Of a stretch of DNA of 64,000 nucleotides, positions 61,201 through 64,000 are shown piece after piece (the stretch's first letter is position 1; each line of letters begins with the position of its first letter). Location of the stretch: assembly GCA_037043455.1 (NCBI GenBank), contig JAWPHD010006785.1:1-64000 (forward strand), in the 5' to 3' direction. Made by a program: the position numbers and the translations under genes. The notes beneath the pieces are model-generated. The model had not been told where the DNA came from. It saw nothing but the letters and a program-made list of their open reading frames with translations, and did not search any database. Source of the stretch: Cyrtodaria siliqua. Lineage: Eukaryota; Mollusca; Bivalvia; Adapedonta; Hiatellidae.

Positions 61201-63435
61201 TTAGACCTAGCCTCATAATTATGTTAAGTAGTTTAAGTCTGAGACTGTGAATCAACACTGCAACTATGTAAAGGGTATCATATATATATTTTGAGCAATG
61301 TGTTGAAGAGCGGAATCACATTTATCGACGGAAAAGATCTGCTTAGATAAAAGAATACATATCTGCACAACTTGCTTTCCTGCAAACTGTTGGAGTGCAT
61401 TCAAATCCTCCTAGCAAACGCGCGGAGAAACATATCAACAGTTAATGTAGAAAACGTGTAAAAGAATAATCATAGTCTCGTAAACATGAAATATCATATC
61501 TGATTGGTGGTGCACACTTAGATCAGGTGACTTTTATGGCTGACAAATATTGGAATCAAAAGGACTGGAAAGGAACAATACTGGTGTTTGACCAAAACGT
61601 TGTGTGTAAAATAGTGTCGTCTGCTACATAGTTTGTGTCGTCTGTTACAAAGAAAATATTTAAATAAATGGACATAACACGTATCATTAATGCTCTGGAC
61701 AATATGACGTCAGTGCCGTGAAGCATACTGACGTCAAAAAGAAACGTTTCATAGAAAATAATGAGTAACTTTTTTCTTGGGTGTATAACTGTGGGTAGCT
61801 GTCGTCCATCATAGTTATTACCTGTCAGCTCACAATTCTCCCGTGCACCCGTGCGCTTTTAACAAGTGTTGTTTTCCAACGAAATGTCACATGTGTATTG
61901 GATTAAAAATGCCAAGACTGAATAACGAAGATCGAGCACGGATTTTAGAAATGCTGGAATGCGACATTCGAAAATTGAGCTGGCGAGACGTTTTAATGTG
62001 TCGAGATCGACAATAACAAGTTTGGTTCGACGTTTCAATGCTACTGGGACATTGTCTGGGAGACCGCGTTCAGGTGCGCCGCGTGCGACGTCTGTACAGC
62101 AGGATAATTACATACGTCAACGTCACTTACGTGATTCATCACGGCATCGGTGGTCATAGGTAATCGTGGAAGGACTGTAAGCCTCAACACAATACGAAAT
62201 CGGCTTAGGGGTCGCGGGATAATCTGTCGGAGGGCTTAACGTGGCATGGTGTTGACGTATCGTCACCGTCGGGAACGTCAGCACAACGTGGTATTCAGCG
62301 ACGAGTCACGCGTTAACGTCTACAACGCCGGTGGACGTGTAAAGGTCTATAGACAACGTAATGAACGTTACGCCAACAATTGTGTGGTGGAGCATAACCG
62401 CTTTAGTGGGGTGGTGTTATTGTGTGGACGGCTATAAACCACTATTTTAAGACTGATCTTGTCATTTGTAATGGAAATTTGACCAACAGGAAGTATGTCG
62501 ATCAAATACTCCGCCCTGTCATTGTGTGTTTCGGCAGCACCAAGGCAGGATAATGCCCGTCCCCACGTGGCACACGTCACAATGAACTTTCTACAGGCCA
62601 ATCAAATAAATGTGATGCCCTGGCCAGCTAATTCGCCGGACTGTTATCCGATAGAGCGCATGTGGGACGTACTTGTACGTCGGTTACGTCGACGTCTGAT
62701 CCAGCCTGAAAACGTCAAGGAATTGATCGTGGCACTTCAGGAAGAGTGCACACGCATCCCGAGGTACCTTCTTTGTAACCTGTGCGGTTCCATGAGACGC
62801 AGATTGGATGCAGTGATTGTCAGTCAAGGGGGACATATTCGTTACTGACTTTTTGCAGCGGGTGGGTGTTTTTTTAGGACTTTATTAAATATGCCCACAG
62901 TGTAATGATATGTGTTTATTGACATAATCAATTCAGTATTACCCCATTATTGTATATTCTAAATGAATTTGTCCACTTGAAATTGTTGTTAATAAAATAT
63001 GGCTTTATATTCAACCATGAAACGTTTCTTTATGACGTCAGTATATATATGCAACGATAACACATAAAGACTCTTCAAATGAGATGTCCGTGGATGCTGA
63101 TGTTTTGCCGCGAAAAGATGACAGAACAAAACAACGACAGGAAAACATAACCAAAAGATGACGGAACAACTGAGCAAAAATATGACATTTTAGAAGCGAA
63201 CATTTTAAATAAAGTTCCACGAAAAAAAACACGAAAAAATGACAATATAAAATGTGGTATTTTGTTACTATACTTGTAGTGTTGTCTGTGGGCTGAATTT
63301 GAATCTAACTTACCCAGTTAAGAAATTGTTCAAAGTGGCCTCAGTAGCAAGTTGTAGGTTGCTAGAATCACACGAAAACGTGTAAACATAACCAGTGTTG
63401 TCCGCTGATATGGCAAAGTTGTAGACAGTCCCAGT
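21992..63435 (-). CDS. IgGFc-binding-protein-like gene, 8 visible exons, 5' end off window
   Basis: Joined coding exons on the minus strand: 63435-63314, 60900-60746, 59870-59704, 58849-58651, 51764-51682, 48270-47865, 30246-30004, 22215-21992. They total 1,599 nt, giving 532 residues plus TAA. Every junction is GT-AG and every phase matches (2,1,0,1,0,1,1). From residue about 93 to the end, the layout follows the IgGFc-binding protein N-terminal domain: a beta-rich opening ending in KRGNA-AEMTIPADYM, then SSFIVLPDTVLGKDYRVLT, then LLIATEDSSTITV, then YPSVYQWGIHQFF, then a final FGIRYPTINP. Related proteins are secreted, mucus-associated or cell-surface adhesion molecules, so an extracellular role is likely. 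Residues 1-92 (exons a, b) are not firmly assigned; AFLANGNS and VDIGEDLLLRL resemble a zona-pellucida-type module only weakly. No in-frame stop or frameshift was found, so the gene looks intact. Signal peptide and promoter lie beyond the right edge. Confidence 0.8.
22390..22455. repeat. 21-bp repeat, 3 copies
   Basis: CACAGAGTGGTGCATGTTC-type unit three times in tandem, in intron g-h. Confidence 0.85.
22555..22730 (+). repeat. Dispersed repeat family D, good copy
   Basis: Contains CATTTTAAATATTGAGTTC, GCTCAACCAGGGGCTAGAGG, a 12-bp perfect inverted repeat (CATGAACGGTAG ... CTACCGTTCATG), and CAATAAAACCGAGACTGCAG. It shares this order with 30,680-30,925 and the reverse of 38,180-38,405. It is non-coding and SINE-sized, but no tRNA head was seen. 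Confidence 0.7.
22780..22868. repeat. 38-bp duplication, two copies
   Basis: ACGTCTCCCCGTGCTTGCAA and GAACTGTTATTCATTC occur twice in tandem. Confidence 0.85.
23060..23102. repeat. GT-rich simple repeat
   Basis: GGGGTGGGGCGTGCTTGCG passes into (GT)n. Confidence 0.85.
23120..24435. repeat. Repeat with direct and inverted modules, host of a LINE insertion
   Basis: The module AGGGTAACACCCCAG ... CCTGTTGTAGTCATGAATTG (23,210-23,270) recurs directly at 23,550-23,610 and inverted at 24,340-24,430 (CAATTCATGACTACAACAGG). The LINE fragment at 23,771-24,261 splits it. Confidence 0.6.
23771..24261 (+). mobile_element. 5'-truncated I-type LINE insertion with 15-bp target duplication
   Basis: The coding tail reads LARCRIGHTRYTHSYVLQGE then PECIPCFAQLTVKHILLECV, the post-RNase-H Cys/His end of I/Nimb-like retrotransposons. 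Coding ends at 24,031. The 3' UTR ends CCGTAAAACACCATTCATTC with an (ATTC)n tail. TTAAGCAACAAAGCA flanks both sides (23,756-23,770 and 24,262-24,276), a clear target-site duplication from target-primed reverse transcription. The truncated copy is not autonomous. Confidence 0.85.
24436..25410. other. No gene seen
   Basis: AT-rich intronic sequence; neither strand has a usable ORF, and I saw no repeats or element ends. Confidence 0.5.
25619..26150 (+). pseudogene. Penelope-like reverse transcriptase, C-terminal fragment
   Basis: Frame one reads NSSDTEAAFLDLHLSISNDF, IYDKRDDHCHIPRATS, VYISQLISFARACND, LLQQEF. A +1 shift near 25,870 continues KLRRSFSKFYRRNE, YGSVVYKLRKLKG and KGYDPLVLQHTVCLVID. 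This is the thumb and C-terminal part of an invertebrate RT family (IYDKRDDF / YGVYISQLIRFARAC signature). The frameshift and missing 5' end make it a pseudogene. The Penelope-like assignment rests on family memory. Confidence 0.75.
26560..28215 (-). pseudogene. Penelope-like reverse transcriptase, longer decayed copy
   Basis: Reading down the minus strand: RLPSIIDFKTCRAQIAQSIE (28,160), FHNKFVFVLADKAANNVIIF (27,930-27,880), VYRQIVGISMYTNCAPLVAD with the RT GIPMGTNCAPL-type motif (27,290-27,210), YPKELQLNKANISDT, LELHLSIENGELISKIYDF, FSRACSRVEDFN, LLQQGYRYL, and FIRRGYDPIILQRTACLVID, ending at 26,650. The YxDD motif is not visible and several stops and shifts break it, so it is inactive. Confidence 0.75.
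28250..28325 (+). repeat. tRNA-derived SINE head
   Basis: An A-box-like CAGTTAAGTGG and a perfect B-box GGTTCGAGACC lie about 40 bp apart, as in RNA polymerase III promoters of tRNA-derived SINEs. It does not fold into a clean cloverleaf by eye. Confidence 0.5.
28638..28714 (-). repeat. tRNA-derived SINE head, reverse strand
   Basis: On the minus strand an exact A-box TGGTGAAGTGG is followed, about 45 bp on, by B-box GGTTCAAGACC and a CCATTTATTT tail. Confidence 0.5.
28840..29395 (+). pseudogene. Penelope-like RT 3' fragment and 3' UTR
   Basis: A frame around 28,990-29,150 reads KKFIKRGYDPIILQRTAILV then VDPFTVRHYDFLFDCGPYDD, nearly identical to the minus-strand copy ending at 26,650. The 3' UTR (29,160-29,395: CTTGTCTTGTC, GCCAAGTCA, AATATAACCTGGCGGGGATA, ACAATAGGGTAAG) recurs at 49,258-49,475. 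Only the last part of the protein is present. Confidence 0.7.
29404..30030. repeat. 32-bp minisatellite made of exon-end plus splice-donor copies
   Basis: The unit reads TACCACTAAGTACTTACC then AACACTACTGATTC, 32 bp, 19-20 copies. On the gene strand each unit holds GTAAGT, GTAAGC or GTGAGT. The rightmost copy is split: its donor is that of exon g and its last 24 bases are coding sequence of exon g. Variant order is not random: AAGTGCTTACCGAC and TTAGTACTTACCGAC recur as pairs. Confidence 0.92.
30004..30246 (-). CDS. Exon g; its 3' end is a copy of a 32-bp minisatellite
   Basis: The acceptor is CTATTTCAG and the best donor GTGAGT; the exon is 243 bp and encodes residues 378-458. SYPSVYQWGIHQFFYATEG then YTIVIVATPGETKDITV fits the family's third blade-like repeat. 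The last 24 or so bases (coding about GRISSVG) are themselves one copy of the 32-bp minisatellite filling the start of the next intron, so 18 more near-identical donors follow downstream. Which donor is used cannot be proved from DNA. The first is favoured because later ones add 32-bp steps and meet an in-frame TAG. Confidence 0.8.
30505..30925 (+). repeat. Dispersed element containing a family D copy
   Basis: 30,505-30,660 (TGTATTGTTTAATCACCCTT, GGATATGTTGTCTGCTTTTT, CAGGCTTCGTAACCTCTGCT) and the family D part 30,680-30,925 recur as a reversed block at 37,600-38,405, so the two parts belong to one longer element. Confidence 0.65.
30995..32478. repeat. 42-bp minisatellite, about 35 copies
   Basis: The unit reads ACGAGGCAGACATAGTGGAA, CGTTAAACGATAACTG, TTACAT. 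Since 42 is a multiple of 3, long minus-strand frames appear (14-residue unit YVCLVCNSYRLTFH), which are not credible genes. An insertion TGTATACGAG or TATATACGAG marks higher-order blocks near 31,575, 31,790, 32,046 and 32,262 (spacings about 215, 256, 216). The last three units (32,390-32,478) are shortened to about 30 bp. Confidence 0.95.
32479..33045. other. No gene seen
   Basis: AT-rich intronic sequence. The 72-codon frame at 32,490 has no recognisable motif. Confidence 0.5.
33046..33138. repeat. Palindrome 1 (93 bp)
   Basis: GAGTATGGTCTCATCTCGTT ... AACGAGATGAGACCATACTC, almost perfect, with a loop near GGGCGTAAACC. Confidence 0.85.
33192..33610. mobile_element. Large palindrome (419 bp) whose arms are themselves palindromes
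   Basis: The outer arms 33,192-33,370 and 33,430-33,610 are near-perfect reverse complements. Each begins with a palindrome of about 99 bp (GATAGAGTCTGGTCTCAGCG ... GACAGACTCTATC) whose centre reads GGGCGTAGCCC. The rest of each arm carries CACTGTGACGTCATAGTGAC and TCTAAATTCCAATATCCGG. The centre is about 60 bp of non-repeated sequence. This is a foldback element built from two inverted hairpin-plus-tail units; no coding. Confidence 0.85.
33681..33875. repeat. Palindrome 3 and its tail, with a 42-bp duplication
   Basis: AGAGTATGGTTTCATTGAG ... ATCGAGATGGGCGTAGCCCA repeated twice, then TTTAAATTAACCAA. The tail (ATTTCAGCTCCCT, CCATACTCTAACTTCCAATA, GGTAGTTGTAGTAC) matches 33,155-33,193 and the inside of the large palindrome. 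Confidence 0.75.
33876..34303. other. No gene seen
   Basis: Intronic sequence with no recognisable features up to the 5' end of the LINE. Confidence 0.5.
34304..35260 (+). pseudogene. I-type LINE, RNase H region (5' part of a split copy)
   Basis: The frame reads YVEANEPSLSHRRDKLPLQY, FNPSYEPLFDRKPKAIRSFG, then the RNase H domain: IYTDGSKDG (first Asp at 34,687), IFSAELKAIELALNYI (Glu), FVIFSDSLSSLQAL (Asp), and CWLPSHVGIRGND. It reaches LLARCRIGHTR at 35,245. RNase H removes the RNA strand during retrotransposition. At least four in-frame stops (one is TGA at 35,008) make it dead. The RT and ORF1 parts are missing by 5' truncation. It resumes at 36,618. Confidence 0.85.
35261..36617 (+). pseudogene. 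Second LINE nested in the first: RT palm to C-terminus
   Basis: The frame shows the RT catalytic motif LLFADDMAVVG (Asp-Asp at 35,349-35,354), ELQNSLNLLYTYCNTWGLEV, then after shifts DDFNYLGTLFNYTGSFFKNQ, WGFNKFKEIERIHLKFLKRI, and the C-terminal Cys/His knuckle CLYCDSGDIEDEYHFICIC. Coding ends at 36,512. The tail is (TTCTG)n before the host LINE resumes. Frameshifts near 35,460 and 35,735 and a stop at 36,096 inactivate it. A CR1/jockey-like clade is likely, but I am not certain. Confidence 0.8.
36618..37090 (+). pseudogene. I-type LINE, 3' part of the split copy with ATTC tail
   Basis: It continues THSYLLQAEQLPECIPCFAP then LTVKHILLECVDFDPMRQ, about 95% like the copy at 23,771-24,031. The same 3' UTR ends CGTAAAACACCATTCATTC with an (ATTC)n tail. 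Together with 34,304-35,260 it forms one insertion of about 1.4 kb interrupted by 1.36 kb. Confidence 0.85.
37091..37599. other. Degraded repeat, no gene
   Basis: GGTAAGCGTCCGTCAGGCCG and CATGAAACTTGGTAG phrases are typical of widespread mollusc-type repeats and recur in altered form. No coding frame. Confidence 0.4.
37600..38405 (-). repeat. Reversed copy of the 30,505-30,925 element, family D included
   Basis: In reverse it shows CAGGCTTC-type, CATATGTTGTTGGC-type and family D sequence (CGTAAACGGTAG ... CTACCGTTCATGAAC). About 350 bp between the two parts (37,830-38,180) is specific to this copy. Confidence 0.6.
38735..39178. mobile_element. Tc1-type MITE, copy 1
   Basis: 444 bp, TA at both sides, terminal inverted repeats of about 50 bp starting TACTGAAAGGAAAAAGAAAC and including GAATTTCCGCTATATATTGT. 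Interior CATGTACCATTCG and AATATTGAAGTTCCTCTTTG match copies 2 and 3. No transposase. Confidence 0.85.
42535..42700 (+). repeat. Dispersed repeat family D, diverged copy
   Basis: Closest to 5,035-5,195: GATCCTTTGGGATAATCAAG, TTTAAAGTAGAATA, ACCTCTCATGAACAG, AATAAAACCGAGTCTGC. Confidence 0.65.
42765..43060. repeat. 150-bp module in two tandem copies
   Basis: CCTTCCAGACCATTTGAGGT / CCTTCTAGACCATTCAAGG, then AAGCTGAAAC and CATCAAGGTCAAGG, occur twice about 140 bp apart. Confidence 0.65.
44205..44708. repeat. 252-bp tandem duplication
   Basis: Two copies start GTTTGATTTTTCTTACAATA (44,208 and 44,460) and differ at only a few sites; this is a recent duplication in intron f-g. Confidence 0.9.
45390..46900 (-). 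mobile_element. Composite GGCCATAACTCCG element, reverse copy
   Basis: Read on the minus strand it begins AGAGGGCCTGTGGACGCTCT, runs through about four type A modules (46,830-46,270) and then about six type B modules (46,260-45,390, GATCGGATGAAAA, GGGCCATAACTC). This is the same order as 19,527-21,870, so the two are the same family in opposite orientation. Confidence 0.7.
46901..47620 (+). repeat. Dispersed element of the GGGGC.AGGCCATTTTT type
   Basis: CCCTGGGGCGAGGCCATTTT resembles the interior of the 17,543-19,031 element. Several degenerate modules follow (GGGGCAGGA...AATTTGAC). No coding. Confidence 0.5.
47865..48270 (-). CDS. Exon f (largest) of the FCGBP-like gene
   Basis: The acceptor is TTTTCCAG and the donor GTAAGT; the exon is 406 bp and encodes residues 243-377. 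It begins FNGKTDSATVSLTLNEGQ, carries two Cys (YCVGASLSCSE), and has a second copy of the repeat motif, GAFALQVPAIPYLGRTYVLV, paralleling exon d. It ends YYSDNVYMIQHVT, matching the point where the family has a histidine-containing linker before the P.V..WG segment. It enters at phase 0, so exon e or the candidate alternative exon at 49,007-49,135 can join in frame. Confidence 0.85.
48271..49257. other. Intron e-f, downstream part
   Basis: AT-rich; the only item is the candidate alternative exon at 49,007-49,135. No repeats recognised otherwise. Confidence 0.5.
49007..49135 (-). CDS. Candidate alternative first exon with signal-peptide-like start
   Basis: An ATG opens 43 codons, MCFNIFLLRFKGVIVSLILF and on, with a hydrophobic core and basic residues as in a secretory signal. 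It ends PIYK with AAG|GTAAAC, a reasonable donor at phase 0. The next acceptor downstream is exon f, also phase 0, so splicing would give a shorter secreted form starting in the middle of the FCGBP-like domain. There is no clear TATA element or family match. A chance ORF in a 3.4-kb intron is a real alternative. Confidence 0.3.
49258..49475 (+). repeat. Copy of the Penelope-like 3' UTR
   Basis: TTGTCCTGTCTTACCCTTAA, GCCAAGTCATTGAG, GAATATAACCTGGCGGGGAT and CTAATAGGGTAAG match 29,160-29,395 in order. Confidence 0.7.
49480..51600 (-). pseudogene. L1/Tx1-like LINE, RT domain to C-terminal region, decayed
   Basis: On the minus strand: FKHVEKACDSVDHELFMKCL (RT motif A, Asp seen) then FGTFFINWINLFYNDAQCCV (51,570-51,410), ACPFSPYVFIIAIDIL (motif B region, 51,230), TAFADDDTLILDGSKKTFET (catalytic DD, about 51,130), FTWKKDKATPLGIVF and ASIKCLDQWKKSTTYLA (50,990-50,835), SSIKSEWVKQFNDPENH (50,630). 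RT copies the element RNA into DNA at the target. Several stops and shifts and a missing endonuclease make it inactive. It lies in intron e-f in the same sense as the host gene. Confidence 0.8.
51682..51764 (-). CDS. Exon e of the FCGBP-like gene
   Basis: This is the smallest exon, 83 bp, with acceptor TTACTTCAG and donor GTAAGC. It encodes residues 215-242: DTDEVLLIATEDSSTITV followed by a Gly-rich turn. L.IA.ED.STITV directly follows the LG..Y.V motif of exon d, the order expected in FCGBP-like domains. It lies 6.9 kb downstream of exon d, across the tRNA-like satellite. Confidence 0.8.
52070..52215 (-). repeat. Family D-like repeat, reversed and diverged
   Basis: GCAGACTCGG, CTAGCCCCGGCCTAAGCGG and AATTTGGCTCATAGG resemble reversed family D. 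The hairpin is lost. Confidence 0.4.
52250..52545. repeat. 46-bp tandem repeat, 6 copies
   Basis: The unit reads ACCGTCACTGAGAACTAAAC then AAACGATAGTGTGAACGTCA and ATAAAT. The last copy decays at GTCACTAAGAAGAC. Confidence 0.92.
55801..56390. repeat. 267-bp higher-order repeat in the tRNA-like array
   Basis: CACGGGAACTCAACTTCGG with the same four following variants starts at 55,801, 56,068 and 56,335: spacing exactly 267, four units. The variants include CACTACCTACTGAGCTATCG and AAATTGAAACTCTGCCTCAG. Confidence 0.88.
56959..57439. mobile_element. Tc1-type MITE, copy 2, inserted in the satellite
   Basis: 481 bp, with terminal inverted repeats matching over about 50 bp (TACTGACGAGATAAAGAAAC ... 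GGGAATTTCCGCTATATATT). The satellite word GGTATCTA-GTTTATCG is split by it with TA on both sides, so the empty site can be read directly. This is the least decayed of the three copies. Confidence 0.93.
58530..58645. repeat. CA/CG-rich microsatellite next to the exon d donor
   Basis: (CA)n with CGCG and CATC interruptions, ending six bases from exon d. On the gene strand the intron starts GTAACG then (TG)n. Confidence 0.92.
58651..58849 (-). CDS. Exon d of the FCGBP-like gene
   Basis: The acceptor is ATGATACAG and the donor GTAACG; the exon is 199 bp and encodes residues 149-214. It opens AEMTIPADYMSSSTSSSW and closes with SSFIVLPDTVLGKDYRVLT. The F.VLP...LG..Y.V motif is the most recognisable signature of FCGBP-like N-terminal domains. 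The donor is weaker than the others, and the intron starts straight into a TG dinucleotide tract. Confidence 0.8.
59055..59285 (+). mobile_element. SINE with mollusc-type 3' tail
   Basis: The head GCCTCTCACCGCTGCAAGTT, TGATTCCACTGGGAGCTC has a B-box-like GTTTGATTCCA. The tail is AAAATGACGTAGAACACC then ATTCAAACAAACAAA. It sits in intron c-d. Confidence 0.65.
59485..59605 (-). mobile_element. Inverted SINE head, partner of 59,055-59,285
   Basis: In reverse: GCCTCTCACCACTACGGATT, CGAATCCCACTGGGAGATCG, GAAGTGTCGATTCT. It matches 59,060-59,135 over about 75 bp. The 96-codon plus-strand frame here is a shadow of the SINE. Confidence 0.65.
59704..59870 (-). CDS. Exon c: start of the FCGBP N-terminal-like domain
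   Basis: The acceptor is ATTTTAG and the donor GTAAGT; the exon is 167 bp. It encodes residues 93-148, with GPDNCGYTFHTGVFQHGDKE followed by NRIQIVTRG, HITGNLPG and DYWLAVKRGNA. FCGBP-type domains open with a statement of the form F..GF..N...L.I.V...G, then a TV.RG turn, and this exon fits that order. It ends at phase 0 and joins exon d. Confidence 0.75.
60205..60556. repeat. 21-bp minisatellite, about 16 copies
   Basis: The unit is GTTTGTCACAGTGGACCTTC plus T, with GATCTTC variants and one truncated copy at 60,524. A 21-bp period keeps four frames open (VTVDLLF, CHSGPSV, SQWTFCL, and HCDKQKV in reverse), none credible as a gene. It lies 190 bp from exon b in intron b-c. Confidence 0.95.
60746..60900 (-). 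CDS. Exon b of the FCGBP-like gene
   Basis: The acceptor is ATTTTAG and the donor GTAAGT; the exon is 155 bp, entering at phase 2 and leaving at phase 1. It encodes residues 41-92, starting GVPIKTVYHRSNPTG and including AFLANGNSVPASEVDIGE then DLLLRLIYN. The pattern of hydrophobic strand, IGEDLLLRL and then a Cys in the next exon is reminiscent of a zona pellucida module. That assignment is weak. Confidence 0.75.
60901..61725. other. Intron a-b, no feature
   Basis: AT-rich intronic sequence between exon b and the Tc1 element. No coding, RNA or repeat signal. Confidence 0.5.
61726..63043 (+). mobile_element. Tc1/mariner-type DNA transposon, 1.32 kb
   Basis: The ends are inverted repeats: TACTGACGTCAAAAAGAAAC-GTTTCAT on the left, and GAAACGTTTCTTTATGACGTCAGTA on the right (given in two overlapping words GAAACGTTTCTTTATGACG and ATGACGTCAGTA). 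TAT follows on the right. The length of 1.3 kb is normal for Tc1. It carries one degenerate transposase gene. Confidence 0.88.
61909..62848 (+). pseudogene. Tc1-family transposase, DD34E, frameshifted
   Basis: It starts MPRLNNEDRARILEML, shifts frame near 61,957, and continues the helix-turn-helix DNA-binding region HSKIELARRFNVSRSTITSL then the GRPRSGAPR hook. A stop near 62,157 and another shift follow, then NTIRNRLRGRGI. The catalytic core is FSDES (Asp at 62,300), QDNARPHVAHV (Asp at 62,549) and SPDCYPIERMWDVLVRRLR (Glu at 62,654), with exactly 34 residues between the last two. Transposases of this family cut and paste the element at TA sites. At least three breaks inactivate this one. 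Confidence 0.9.
63044..63313. other. Short intronic stretch
   Basis: Between the Tc1 element and exon a; A-rich on the plus strand. Nothing recognised. Confidence 0.5.
63314..63435 (-). CDS. Exon a (first visible) of the FCGBP-like gene
   Basis: The exon starts after ATATACAG at phase 0 and ends at a GTAAGT donor, two bases into a codon. It encodes residues 1-40, beginning TGTVYNFAISADNTG and containing YVYTFSCDSSNLQ. The single Cys and alternating hydrophobics suggest an extracellular beta-sheet domain. The upstream intron begins at once with sequence that carries a MITE (63,465-63,919). No further upstream exon was recognised before the window ends. Confidence 0.75.
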
Positions 63436-63464
63436 CTGTATATAATATGGAGAAAATGTAAATA

Positions 63465-63919
63465 TACTAACGGAAAAAAAGAAACGCAACTCGGGAATTT
63501 CGGCTATATAATGCATATACTGCTCAATTAATTCCATGTAATATTCCAGAGTAATCCAAAGGTGTTTTTTAAAAGAAGCGTTGCAAATAGTTAGATAAAG
63601 GACTAAACTGTGCTGCTTAGACGTTTTAAAAACAGTACACTTGTAATACGAAAAAAGTTTAGCTATTTCAGTACTGTATTTAATGTAGGCCAAAGAGGTT
63701 GCACAATTTTACATCTAAAGTTTGCTCACCTGCTTAGGTCAAACGCGTATTCTATCAATAATACAAATTTGAAGCGATACTATTTGGTTATGCTATGTGT
63801 TGTCTTAGTCTTTTTCGGAAAGGAAAAGTCTAATGCAGCCATGTACCATTCAAGTTACAGCAGATGTTATACAATATAAAGCGAAAATTCCCGAGTTGCG
63901 CTTCTTTTTTCCTTTAGTA
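63465..63919. mobile_element. Tc1-type MITE, copy 3
   Basis: 455 bp with TA on both sides. Ends are TACTAACGGAAAAAAAGAAA ... GAAGCGCAACTCGGGAATTT in reverse. The interior matches copies 1 and 2 (CATGTACCATTC, GCAGCC). It lies 30 bp upstream of exon a in the gene's sense, close to its acceptor. Confidence 0.85.
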
Positions 63920-64000
63920 TAAAATGTTATCACATAACGTCCCTTGTTAGCAGTGTCGAACACCCATTTAATATTCTATTATATTACACACGTGTAATAC

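Overview
This is eukaryotic, almost certainly metazoan nuclear DNA. It has introns with GT-AG boundaries, AT-rich sequence, many non-LTR retrotransposon fragments, Tc1-type elements, SINE-like tRNA heads and very large tandem arrays. The dense families with a GGCCATAACTCCG or GGCCATCTTGGATG core and GACGGACGACGG tails are the kind I associate with molluscs, so a bivalve is the likeliest source. That is an inference from repeat style. Nothing looks prokaryotic or viral.

The only protein gene I can support is on the minus strand. Eight exons run from 63,435 (5' end outside the window) to a stop at 21,992. All eight have canonical splice sites and compatible phases and join into an open frame of 532 codons plus stop. 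From the third visible exon onward it resembles the N-terminal domain of IgGFc-binding protein (FCGBP), a secreted or cell-surface adhesion domain. Exons are 83 to 406 bp and introns 0.85 to 17.6 kb. Every intron over 850 bp carries repeats. A possible alternative first exon with a signal-peptide-like start lies in intron e-f (49,007-49,135).

Layout: 1-2,311, short repeat, CA microsatellite and a 58-bp minisatellite. 2,312-6,530, dispersed repeats, a hairpin element and a LINE remnant with an ATT tail. 6,835-17,516, a 10.7-kb array of 33/38-bp units with nested higher-order repeats. 17,543-21,870, two composite elements. 21,992-22,215, last exon. 22,216-30,003, intron with a family D repeat, a LINE tail with target-site duplication, and three copies of a Penelope-like RT element inside and beside 3.1-kb inverted repeats. 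29,404-30,246, a 32-bp minisatellite that starts inside exon g and repeats its splice donor. 30,247-47,864, intron with a 42-bp minisatellite, nested palindromes, a LINE inserted in a LINE, a Tc1-type MITE, a 6-kb inverted-repeat-flanked segment and a composite repeat. 47,865-51,764, exons f and e with a minus-strand L1/Tx1-like LINE between them. 52,250-58,460, a 46-bp repeat and a 5.5-kb satellite of tRNA-like 67-bp units interrupted by a clean MITE insertion. 58,651-63,435, exons d to a with SINEs, a 21-bp repeat, a decayed Tc1 element and a third MITE.

The most unusual items are the minisatellite built from an exon/splice-donor junction, the tRNA-like intronic satellite, the nested order in the 33/38-bp array, the palindrome made of palindromes, and the shared ends of the MITEs and the Tc1 element.
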